From an uncultured Lachnospiraceae bacterium (lineage in GTDB: Bacteria > Bacillota > Clostridia > Lachnospirales > Lachnospiraceae): a stretch of 53,003 nucleotides of DNA. Of this stretch, positions 34,003 through 45,100 are shown in pieces. Position 1 is the first letter of the stretch. Every line of letters begins with the position of its first letter. Under the pieces are notes generated by a model that worked only from the letters and a program-made list of their open reading frames with translations, had not been told where the DNA came from and did no database searches. The position numbers and the translations under genes were made by a program. Where the stretch lies: NCBI GenBank assembly GCA_947172705.1, contig CAMWCA010000020.1, positions 1 through 53,003 of the forward strand, written 5' to 3'.

Positions 34003-35313
34003 TTAGTCATTCGAGGGAATATTCATCAAAATTCTTGCCACAAACATATCGCCTTCCACAAAAAAATCCGTTTCTCCATTGTAATAAGAAGCCACCTTTC
34101 TGATGCTGGAAATACCTATGCCATGCTTTTCCCCTTCTTCCGACACTTCTCTTTGGAACTTCAAATCCCGGATACAGGTGTTTTTGCATTGAATTGCCAG
34201 CTTATTGCCCTTCTGCACGATCAATAGGTAAATTTCCGGATTCTTTTTTTCTCCGTTAAGGCATCCGTGAATCGCGTTTTCCACAACATTGGCAAGCACA
34301 GCAACCAGATCAATGTCCCGCACTGCTATATGCTTCGCCGTTTTTACATCCATGGTAATTCGGATATGTTCCTCTCTGGCATATCTTCCATATGCTGCCA
34401 AAATGCTGTTGATGGTTTCATTGCTGCTGATCCGCGCCTCCCTGTCATTCTCCACATCTCCTCCATATTGCTTTACATAAACAAGAAGTTTATCATATTC
34501 TTTGTTTCTGATGTATTCTTCCATCAGCCGACAGTGATGACGGATGTCATGGCGTATTCTGATGCTCTCCTCTTCAGACTCCCGCATCATTTCCATCTGC
34601 CGGTGTAAAAGCAATTCGTTCATTGCCATCAGTTCTTTTTCTACCTGATAGCGATGCTCCCTCCCCTGATGCAGATACATCCGGAACATCATATACTGAA
34701 TCAGTCCCGCCATGATCAGCAAAACCAGCGTTCTCACAATATTAAACATGGAAAAAGAATGATCGCTGGGCCAGAAAGCCACCAGGGCTGCGATCAGAAT
34801 GGATACGATCAGCGTGACTACGCTGAACAGATCCATTTCTTCCTCCAGAATATCCACACTTTCCAAAAAACTACGCCGGATCTTTTTGACGATCAGAAGG
34901 ATGCCAATACCACTTATAACAACCCGTATCCCCAAATCGACCCACTTGCTTCCGTCAAACCACATACGGGAGATGTCAACGCCGCAAAATACAACAACCG
35001 CAAGGAAATAAAATCCCAGGGCTATCTTATACATGGACAGGTAAAGTCGTTCCCTGCTCATTCTGATACAAAAGCTTCCCAGCGCGGGAATCACCATAAT
35101 CCCCGCAAAGCGCACAAACATCTGACGGTCTAACAGGTACCAAATGCTGTAGGCTACCGTCATAAAGCCGCCAAACAGGGCGTAATACCTTACCACCCTT
35201 TCCATGGGCATCCTCGGGCGGTCCAGCAGTAAAAAAACTGTCATCACCAATCCGGCTCCCAATCCGTTCCTGAGAAGTGCCACCCCGAAAGAGCCTCCCA
35301 GCATTTTTCTCAC
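34003..35313 (-). CDS. GHKL-family sensor histidine kinase (AgrC-like)
   Basis: 436 residues: seven or so N-terminal membrane segments (about 10-215), then a cytoplasmic kinase of the GHKL/HPK10 type: phospho-acceptor His255 in RIRHDIRHH, N-box LANVVENAIHG (about 335-345) and G-box HGIGISSIRKV (about 398-408). This layout is that of AgrC-type peptide sensors, but no AgrB or AgrD homologue is in the window, so the ligand is unknown. It overlaps the response regulator gene by 4 bases (ATGA), forming a cognate pair. Confidence 0.92.
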   Translation of the reverse strand: MRKMLGGSFGVALLRNGLGAGLVMTVFLLLDRPRMPMERVVRYYALFGGFMTVAYSIWYLLDRQMFVRFAGIMVIPALGSFCIRMSRERLYLSMYKIALGFYFLAVVVFCGVDISRMWFDGSKWVDLGIRVVISGIGILLIVKKIRRSFLESVDILEEEMDLFSVVTLIVSILIAALVAFWPSDHSFSMFNIVRTLVLLIMAGLIQYMMFRMYLHQGREHRYQVEKELMAMNELLLHRQMEMMRESEEESIRIRHDIRHHCRLMEEYIRNKEYDKLLVYVKQYGGDVENDREARISSNETINSILAAYGRYAREEHIRITMDVKTAKHIAVRDIDLVAVLANVVENAIHGCLNGEKKNPEIYLLIVQKGNKLAIQCKNTCIRDLKFQREVSEEGEKHGIGISSIRKVASYYNGETDFFVEGDMFVARILMNIPSND

Positions 35314-36032
35314 TCCTTCCCGAAGTAAAATGCAAAATACATTTTCCTGAATTCTGTCGCCCTGTTTCTGGGTACATAAATTTTACTGCCGTTATCCATA
35401 CAGATCTCCTCCCTGTCAACGGCTGTAATATGGTTCAAATTCACAATATAAGAACTGCCGCACCTTGAAAAACCAGAAAAACTTTCCAAAAGCCCGTACA
35501 ATTCTCCCCCTGTCATTCGCACTTTAAGGGTTTCTTCCCTTAAATACAGGATCTGATAATTTCTCTGCGCTTCGCAGTAAAGGATCTCTTCCGGTCTGAC
35601 CTGCTTAAGACCTCCCACGGTTTTAACCACCAGAGGTTCCTGTTCTTCCTTTTCCAGCATTTCAAAGGCTATATCCATTGCATGAAAAAATTTTTCTTCC
35701 TTCAACGGTTTCACCAAATATTGCAAGGCATCTACCTCATACGCCTCAAGGGCATAATCTCTGGAAGTGGTAAGGAAGATCACAGGCGTCTCCAATCCTT
35801 CCCTGCGAAGCCTCCTTACCGCTTCAATACCTGTCTCCCCTGGCATAAAAACGTCCATTAATAACAGATCTGGTTTTTCCTTTTCCTTAAGCCTCTCTAA
35901 AAGCTCTTGTGCATTTTCAAACTTTTCCGTCTGATACTTCAGTTCCGGATGCTTCTCTCCATAGGCGTCAAGCAGTTTTTCGATCTGTGCAAGCTCCGAC
36001 GCCATATCATCGCATAAAGCAATCTGGTACAT
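35310..36032 (-). CDS. LytTR-family response regulator paired with the GHKL kinase
   Basis: 240 residues: receiver domain (1-120) with the acidic pair near the N-terminus (LCDDM), phospho-acceptor Asp60 in LLLMDVFMPG, the conserved TS/K pair (FLTTSRD, YLVKPL), and a LytTR DNA-binding domain (about 135-235, EILYCEAQRNYQILYL and RCGSSYIVNLNHI). Upstream lie direct repeats like LytTR sites (36099-36130), which suggests autoregulation. It opens the operon regulator-kinase-chemoreceptor-cyclase. GGAGAGG lies 6 bases before the ATG. Confidence 0.93.
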   Translation of the reverse strand: MYQIALCDDMASELAQIEKLLDAYGEKHPELKYQTEKFENAQELLERLKEKEKPDLLLMDVFMPGETGIEAVRRLRREGLETPVIFLTTSRDYALEAYEVDALQYLVKPLKEEKFFHAMDIAFEMLEKEEQEPLVVKTVGGLKQVRPEEILYCEAQRNYQILYLREETLKVRMTGGELYGLLESFSGFSRCGSSYIVNLNHITAVDREEICMDNGSKIYVPRNRATEFRKMYFAFYFGKE

Positions 36033-36062
36033 TTTATCCTCTCCTTCGATTCCTGTACCTCT

Positions 36063-36130
36063 ATTATAAAAATTACGGACTTGCGAAAAAATATCAACTT
36101 CTTAAGTGGTCTTTTTTCTTCCTAAATGGT
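36063..36130 (-). promoter_or_regulatory. Promoter of the LytTR/kinase operon with a direct-repeat operator
   Basis: TTCTTAAGTGGT (36099-36110) and TTCCTAAATGGT (36119-36130) are direct repeats with a 20-bp period, 10 of 12 bases identical; on the minus strand they read ACCACTTAAG and ACCATTTAGG, close to AgrA-type boxes. A perfect -10 TATAAT (36063-36068) lies 30 bases downstream of the nearer repeat, and the -35 is poor. Confidence 0.6.
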
Positions 36131-36155
36131 ACGGTTCGAAAGGAAAACTCATAAA

Positions 36156-39100
36156 TCAATTTTCTTCTTCCCGGGAGGATTTTCTTCTTCCCAGCAGGAT
36201 CAGCAGAAGCAGCAACAGCAGCATTCCGCCGACAACAAGAATTATCCAATATCCGCCGTGTCCGAAAAAGCCCGGGGAACCGCCCTGCTCCCCTGCGCCA
36301 TAACCTATTGCATAAAGGATCGCATAAGTGGAAAACAGCTTTGTGCGGATCGTTATGGTTTCCGGTTCCTGATCCTGATCCTCCAGAAGCTGGCAGCTTC
36401 CTTCATGATTTCTCAGCACCCAGTAAACAGCATCCTCCTGCTGAAGATCTTCCGGGATATCAAGGGAAATTTCAAGCTCTTCGTTCAGTTCTCTCAGCTT
36501 TAACCATTCCCCTTCCCCAATTTTCTTCTCTACGGAAATGTCGATATAGGCTCCCATGGAAAGTCCCGGATATTCACTGGAAAGCTGCCCGACGGCATCC
36601 TCCATTTCGCCTTTATCCTTTTCCGGAACCTGCTGTTCAAGCTTCGTCACCACCAGGCGCACCGTCACGTCCGCCCCGGCATCCGCCCTGCTTTGTTCCT
36701 CTTTTGTCAGCGTTGCGTCCAGCACATTGTCAAAGCTGGTTAAAATCACGCCGGTAATAATATTTCCTGTGGTTTCCCGGTTTTCATCCAGGGATTCCAC
36801 CATAATATGGATTCTTCCCTTTCCATAGGAAACCTGGACGGATTCAGTCACCGGTTTCCCCTTTATCTCCTGATAAGGCACCGTCTCTCCGCCTCCGGCT
36901 TCTTTTACGGTATTATCTTCCGTAGAGGAAACTCCTCTGTCGGACCCGGAAGCTTCTTTCCCTGGCTCTTTCATACTTTGCCCGCTGCCGTTTTTGACCT
37001 TGTCTTCTTTTCCCTTTTCGATCTCTGTTGAGATGCTTCCCGTTAAGCCAGCCTCCTTTTTCTCTTCCTTTACAGATCCCGGTCTCAGAGTTTGTCCTCC
37101 GCTCTCTGCGGAATCGTCATCGTCCGTGGAGCCGCCGCTGCCTGAGGAACTGTCGCCGTGATCTCCCGGTTTCTCTTCCTGCCCGGGCTGTTCCTGTCCT
37201 GGCGGATCTGTGGGCTTGGGCTTTTCCTCCTCCTTGTAGGAAGAGATCTCCAGCATCACCCCTGAGGACGCAAAGGAATCTTCCGTCGCTTTATAGCGCA
37301 CCTCATACTCCCCGGGCGCCAATCCTGTCAGTGTGTCTTCCTTTACAGAAATCCATTGGTCGCTCCCTGCCTTGCGGTATTCCATTGTATTGTCCAATCC
37401 GGTTAACTTGCCGTCTTTTGCATTTTGTGCGCTTTCCCCTGTTGCCGTAATACCTGTGGGCGCCGAAGGACGCTGTGGCAGGAAGATAAGACATGGTTCG
37501 CTGTCCGCCCGGTGATCTCCGTCTCCTTTTTTCGTAACCTCAATGCTCTTTCCAAGGTACTCCTCTTTCACAGGGATCGTGCCCTCCCGGGATGCGGTCA
37601 CGGTTTCTCCATCGATCAGATACTCCGCTCCCGGAGTAAGCCCGGTGAACTGCTCCTTCTCCCTGTCTATATCAGGGTTCGGCATCTCTTCTCTTAGAAT
37701 CCACTTTCCATAGAGAAGAAGGTCGTCTTCCATACGGTCTGCTTCCTGCTCATGGGCAAATCGCCATTTATTCCTGAAATCCGCTTCCCGATACCAGCCG
37801 TCAAATACATAACCGCTCTTTACCGGATCTGCCGGCTTTTCGATTCTGTCATGATATGCCTTTCCTTCTATCGCCGTGACAGCAGCGCCGCCGTTGGTCT
37901 CAAAGGTAACGGTAAGGGTTCTGCCTTCCTGGATCTCCGTCACGTACTCTTCTCCCCAGGGTGCTGTTTCAGACGCTGCAATGCGCACTCTCACCTCTCC
38001 GGCTGCAAGCCCTGGGATCTGATTTCCTTCTACCTGCTTCCAGCTTTTGCCGCCGTCAATACTGTATTCTATTCCTGTTTGAAGAAAGGTAAGAGAACCG
38101 TCTTTCTTATTTTTAACAGACTCATCTCTTTTTCCGTCGGGGGTAAGCTCCGGCGCCTGGGGACGCTCCGCAATATTCAGGATCTGCGCCTCGCTGTCGG
38201 AGGTGTTTTCACCGTCCCCTTTCTTGATGATCAGAAGCTCTTTGCCTGCCCAGGGATCTTCCAGGGTAATTTTACCCTCCTCATCCGCCGTATAAAGCTT
38301 TAAGCCTTCAATTCCGTCATTGATCAGATAGGGATCGCCGGGAATCAGCCCTACCAGCTTATTTTCCTGATAATCCACTTTGATCTCAGGGGTTTCTTCC
38401 TGCCCTTTAATCCGCAGGATTACCGCCATTTCTTCCGTGTTTCCAGCCTGATCCTGGGCATAAATGGTAACCGACACGGTACCTGTCCGTCCCCCCAGAT
38501 TGCCCATCACAAAGGAATATTCCCCCTTCATTGCATCATCGAAGCCGCCCTCTTCCTGCTGCCTGCCTCCGTTATTTACCTTCCAGGAGACGCTCTTAAG
38601 CCCGGAAGAAAGGCATCCATCGTCATCTTTTACCTTTACGATCAGGTTAGGCGCAGTCTCGTAATAAGCATCGGAAAGCGCCACTCCCTGAGGCTGAGTT
38701 GCCGCCGTAGGATCTGTAGGATAACAGTCCGCCAGAATCGTGATCACCGGTTTGTTTTTCTCTGTCAGGACGCCATTGCCCTCTGCATTAACATCCTTTG
38801 CCAGAGAAACATTTCCCGCATGGTCTGTCGCCCTGATCTCCGTGACCGTTCCTTTAAAGTCCGCATCCACTGTGATCTCCGCCGTCAAGCCCTCCGCGCC
38901 CGATCCTGCAAGCACCTTCGCCTGCTTTCTCTCCGGCGTTCCGCCCTCAGGCGTCAGAACATAATCCACCTGCTTCACGCCGCTTCCCTCTTCCCTGATG
39001 GGAATAGAGATGATCAGGCTTTCTTTTCGCATAATCCAGTTCCAGATATTGGTGTATCCTTCATTGTAAGACACTTCTCCCCAAACAGGCGCGGTGGCAT

Positions 39101-42100
39101 CCAGCTTTCCTGTGAGGGTCTTGCTCCAGGTTCCATTGCCTGCCGCGTCTATCGCATAGAAACGGTAAGTATGGCTTCCTTCCAGTGTCAGTGTGTAATT
39201 GCCTGTGGCTTCCGAAACCGTATCGTCCCCTGTAGGCAGACCTGTCAAAAGAATATTCTCTCCCTGATCTACCTTTACATATAGCTCTGTCACGCCCACA
39301 TTGTCGGAATAGGTAAGCAATGCGGAGAGTTCCTGATGCCATTTTCCAGTATCTTTTCCCTCTGCAAGCTCCGCTTTCAGAGCAGGCGGCGCTACATCCC
39401 GCCATTTTGCATAAAGGGTAACGGTAATATTTCTGTTTATTTCGTCTACCTGATAATCCTCTCTGTCTATGGCGCTTCCTACGGTATCCTCCTTGAAATC
39501 CCACTTGTTTTTGCCGGAAGCATCCCGATACCAGCCTTCAAATTCATAGCCGGCTCTGATGGGGTCCTCAGGTTTTGTAAGGAGGTCAGAATATGTTTTC
39601 CCTTTCTGATCCGCAGGTGCCCAATGAACGCTTTGACCATTCGGGTCAAAGGATGCCGTAATGGTTACATCGCTTTCAGCGATGGTCACCACAGCTTCCT
39701 CTCCGTGAGGTCGATCCTCCGTAGCCTTGTCTCTGATCTGCACATCCCCGGGACCTAAATCCAGGATGACCTTATCCTCCGGTACCGGCGTCCAGGTCTT
39801 TCCTCCGTCGGTGCTGTACTCCATATCCCCATGATCCACTGTGATGGTAATTTTGATCTGCGCGTCCTCCGCCCCTTTTGCAATTTCAGGGGTTACCGTA
39901 ATCTCCCTCTCGGTATCCAGCGCCTTGGGTCTTTCCTCAATGGAGATCTCCTGAGGTTCACTGTCATGGGTATGCTCTCCGTCTCCTTTTTTCACAATCA
40001 AAATAGTATTGCCTGTCCACTCCTCCTCTATGGCGATCTTTCCTTCCGCATCCGCCACACAGATCTTGCTTGCGCCTCCTTCTATCTGTACCTCATAGGT
40101 TTCTCCGTGCACTAAATTGGTGATCTTGTCCTCAGGATAAGAGATCTGTGCCGAAGGCTTTCTCTCCTGCCCCTTGAGTTTTACGATCACAGCCTCCCGC
40201 GCCGAATTTCCAGCCCGGTCCTTTGCCGTCACCGCCACTCCTACGATACCTGCCTGTCCCTGCAGGGAGATCACAAAGCTGTGGGTTCCTTTCAGTGCGT
40301 CCTCAAATTCTCCCTGAACCTCATATGGGGTTCCGCTTATGGTATATGCAATGGATGCGATTCCCGAAGTTATGCCTGATCCGCCGTCGTCCGTTACTTC
40401 CACATAGAGGGTGGGAATATCCGCCTCCTCGTAGTATTCCTCCGATAATGCCTCTCCTGCCTTGGGGTGATCAGGGTCTGTGAGGTCCGCCTGGGTAATG
40501 CGGATGCCGGGAGCTGCATTTTCCACGATAACGCCGCCCCGTTCATTGCTCACACTCTTGGAATCCGCCTGATTTCCCGCTTCATCCACACAGGTAATAT
40601 TTGTAACGGTTCCCTTCCAATCTGCTTCCAGAACAAGCTCCGCCTTCTGTACTCCCATGGCGCCGGTAAGCTTAATCCGCCGGTTTTCCGCCTCTCCCCC
40701 TGCCGGCGTTACGGTACAGGTAAGCTCCTTCGTTCCGCTTCCCTCTTCGCTTACCGGAATGGTGATCACCAGGCTGTTCTTTCCGATAATCCAATCCAGG
40801 AAATGCACCGCTTTCTCATCATATGTAATTTCTCCAAGCACCGGCTTTTCCGTATCCAGCTTCACCTTAACAGACTGGGTGACCTTTTCGTTCCCCGCTG
40901 CATCCACTGCCTTAAAGGTATAGGTATGCTCTCCTTCCAGAAGGTCTCTGTAGGAACCCTTTGTGGCAGTCTGGGTGGGTTTTCCTGTGGTAAACCCTGT
41001 TAAAGGCTTGAATTCTCCCTGATCGATTGAAAGCAAGATCTGGGTAACGCCCTCGTTGTCTGAATATTGCAGGTCAATGGAAGGGCAGTTTTCCTCCCGG
41101 TACCAGGAACTGCCTTCCGAACCGTCTGATAAGACCGCAGCAATAGAAGGCGCGGTAACATCCTTCCAACGGGCATAAAATGCCTGATCTCCCGTCTGAG
41201 TCTTGCTGATAGCAGTATGCTTATCTCCCTTGCAGTTTTCATCCTGATACCAGCCGTCAAAGACATAGCTATCCCTCTCCAGCACAGGCAGCGTCAATCC
41301 CTTTCCATAAGTATAACTTGTGTATACTGCTTCAGGGGTATAACCCTCCAAATGATAGGATACCCGATAAGTATTTGCCGTCCATTTTGCGTACAGGGTA
41401 GTGTTTGCCTTTACCTGCGTATTGAAGTCAAAGGCGCTGGTACATTCCTGATCCGTATACCACCCGCCAAAGGTATGCCCTGTAAGGGTGGGGTCAGCAG
41501 GCTTCGCCACCTTACACTGCACATCAGAGCTGGCAGAGTCGCTTCCCAGTCTGGTCCATATCAGCTGCGGCTCCACAGCGCTTCCTCCCTGGCTGTTAAA
41601 GGTCACCTTGCGCACATATTTGGTATAAACCGCCGGTTTATCATTTGCATAGGTATAGCAGCTGATATAATACACGCCGTCCCCGGTGATCTGGTAATCT
41701 GCTTCAAGCCTGCCACTTCCGTGCTGATCCAAAATCTTCTTTTCCGTTGCTTCCGTACTTTTTCTTACGGTGATATATCCGCCGGAAGGTCCGAAAGCCG
41801 CCGACCGGATGTGCAGGGAAAGCCCTTCTTTCGCCGAAACGCCCTTGTCAGGTCCTGTGATGGTAAGGGATCTTGCCGTAGCGTCCTTTTTAATCTGCTC
41901 CGAATAGACTTCCTTCACATTCCCCGCATAATCCACTGCCTTACAGTATAAATATCCGATTCCGTTTTCCGTCAGGGTAATGCTGCCGCTCCCCTTTGCG
42001 ATCTCCGCCTGGGTAAAGGCTTTCAGCCCCTCATGGTTTCCTTCTTTACTGGTCACCCAGCCATATTCCACAGATTTGATACCGCTTGCCTCGCCGCCTT

Positions 42101-45100
42101 CTGTTCCGTTCTCCCCATCCTTCCATGAAAGGTTTACAGGAATACTGGTGAGATACCACCCGGTAACGGCGTTGGGCTCCGCTTTCAGTTCCAGCTCCAT
42201 TAAAGGCGCTGTCTTATCGATGTTAGATACGGTTATGGATGCCGTTCCCACATTTCCTTTACTATCGTACACGGTTACCGTTATTTCTCCGTTTTCCGGA
42301 GCCAAAAAGCTTCCTTCATAAGCGGTATCCGTCTCTTTATTATAAGCCAGTATGCCCCAGGTGCCGCTCTCGCACTCCCAGTTGGCGGAAGTGATCTGAC
42401 TCACTTCATAAATATTTACCTTGATCTCCGTATCCTGATTTGTCCAATCCTCATCGGGCTGGTACAGGCGGATCTCCGGCGGGTCTCCGTCCACGTCCTC
42501 CGCCACTGTCATGGCGCTGCTCCTTACCACATGCCCTGCCTGATCGCTGACGATCACATAATAGGTTCCGGGAGCCGTAAGGGTGAAGCTTCCACTCAGC
42601 TTATCCGTAACGCTGCCGTCGGGAAGCTGTATCTGAGTTATGGTATTTCCGTTGGCATTCACCGTATAGGAATAAACGTCCCCCTTATTGCTGCCGGATG
42701 TTTTATTCACAGTAATAACGGGCGCTTTCAAAAGCACCGTATAGGTATCGGAACTCTTTGTCCCCTGATTCCCCGCATTGTCCGTCACGGTCACATTCAG
42801 CCTGTAGGTATACTGATAGCCTGCCTGTCCCGGAGTCTTTGCCTGATAGGAACCGTCCGCCTGTTTGGTCAGGGTCGCGGCTGCCGTGCTTTGGGCAACT
42901 CCGTTTCTGGTCACCGTCCATGTGCCGGTCACGCTCTTTACGCCGGAGCCGCCTTCATCGAAAGGATTTACGGTAAGGGTAACGTTCTCGCTCTGGGTCT
43001 TCACTGCCGGACCGCTCACTGACGCCCCCGGATTGGTTCTGTCGATCTTGCTCACGGAAATGCTTTTCACTACCGTTTCTCCATTGGAGGTCAGTGTGAA
43101 GGTATAATTTCCGTTTTCTGTAGCGGTATAAGATGTGGCGCCGGAAGCAAGGGAACTGGTGGCGCCGGAAGGGGTCTTCACCGTCACCGAAGCGCTGGAA
43201 GGGGTACGGGTAAGGGCAATACTTCTGCTCCGCGCCCAGTTGCTGTTATCCGTCGATAAGGTAAGCTCCGGAAGCACCCCTGCGCCGCTGCCGCTGGCAA
43301 AGGTATACTCCGCGTAGGTATGGGCACTCTTTCCCGTCACGTTATAGGTTCCCATCACATGGAGATAATACTTTCCTGTGCCTTCCGGTCTGCTGGTAAG
43401 GGTCTGTCCATTTGTACAGGTCTGCCACCCTTTTACCGGCAGCGCAGCGCTCTTGCTCCACGCATAGGTAAGTTCGTCTGCATTTACCGCCGTAACGGTT
43501 CCTTTGGCAATTCCGTTTGCATTGGACTGATTGGTAATGGAAAGGGAAGGGCCCTTGTTATCGCAGGAAAGGTTCGTACTGAGAGACGAACTTCCCTTTC
43601 CAGCTGTGGTAGATGCATTGGAAACGCACATATCTCTAATATTGCCGAAATTAATCAAATCCCCCAGCTTTAATCCGCTGGCGCTTTCCGGCGCGTTTTG
43701 GGGCACAGTGCCGGTAAAGTAAAGCACATTGGTGTTTACGCCGCCACTGTAGCTGCACTGAATGCTGGTGCCGCTTCCAAGGGTCACATAGACTCCTGTC
43801 TGGCTTATATTGGTGCTGTTTGGCCCGTCCACAATCTCGTCAAAGATCAGGGATACGGTAAACTCCTCCCCTCCTCTGTAGACCGAATTTGCCATGGGCG
43901 CAACGCCTATGATCTGGGGCTCCTTTTCGTCATAGGGAAGGACGAAGTTTTCCACCTGGTTGACATACCAAATGTCTTCCTTTTTCCCACTGGCGCCATA
44001 ATAAGCGTATGCGACTCCTGAAATGGGCAGCTTTACCCAGGTATTCCCGCTGTAGCTGAGACAATTGTCAGCCCTCACATGATTGGGTCTTCCGTCTGAC
44101 GCGCTGTTGTTTACATACTCTGATCCGTTATTATGGTTTACATTGGGAAAATAGAAGGTGCTGCTCCCTGAACCAAGACTGAAGGAAGCAGTATAAAGCC
44201 CCGTTCCCATCCTCTCCTGCTCTGTTGCATCCCCACTCAGCGAAATAGCGTAATTGGTGTATTGGGCTCCTACAGTATTATTCATATTCGCTGCTGCCGG
44301 TATATGGTCGCCGATCCAGATATGCTCCCAGGCGTCATCCTGCTCCGTTGCCACCAGCCTCTGCCTGTACAGGAAGTTTCCGGCAGTTCCCCCCAGATAT
44401 ATCCTCTGGTTGTCAGAATACCCCCCTACCGATGCCAGACTCACACTGGTTGAAAAATTCCTTTGGAGGGTCTTACTTTCATACGTCTGCACACTTCCGT
44501 TGATGATAAGGGGATTATCATTTTTATTACGATTATTCACCAGGAAAATATCGCCATCCGAGCAATTGCTTCGGTCCGCCACCCATTTGATACTATCGCC
44601 TGGATTTTCCGTCTTTGACTTTGCCGTCGTGTAAAGGGATCTGTCTATGGTATAACCGCTGTCCTTCGCCATGGTACGGGTAGCCTTTTTATCGCTCCCC
44701 AGCTCTGCGCCTCCCTCTACCCGGTAGATCTCCACCTGATAGGTACGGTCTGCATTGGAAAAAGCAGTTGCCGCCCGGCTTCCATAGACTGCGGTCACGC
44801 TCTTTTCCGCGATGGTGATCTCCTTGCTGGTCTCCCCGTCTCTGAAAGTCAGGGAACCCGCCTGATGGGTAAAATGAGTGCCGCCCACCGCGGAACCGTT
44901 GACCGTGCGGAAATAGACCGTCTGCTCCCCTTCGGAGCCCCCGGTTCTGGACACTGTAAACTTATTATCTCCATTATTTTTGATGGTAAAGGTTCCATAC
45001 TCCTTCCCTGCAAGATCGAATCGCTTCTGCTGGCTGTAGTAGATTTTTCCGTCCACTGTGCCCACATAGGCGCGCACATAATAGTTCACGCCGTCCGCTA

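Noticed and set aside
34003..36155. Possible Agr quorum-sensing system (AgrB/AgrD)
   Set aside because: The kinase and regulator look AgrC/AgrA-like, but no membrane protease AgrB or small AgrD-like peptide gene lies in or near the operon.
36156..36260. Search for an LPxTG-type sorting motif at the C-terminus of the giant protein
   Set aside because: Only a membrane segment and basic tail are visible; no LPxTG, NPxTN or close variant, so sortase anchoring is not claimed.
41217..41951. 244-codon ORF opposite the giant gene
   Set aside because: One of many long shadows caused by the high coding bias of the giant gene.
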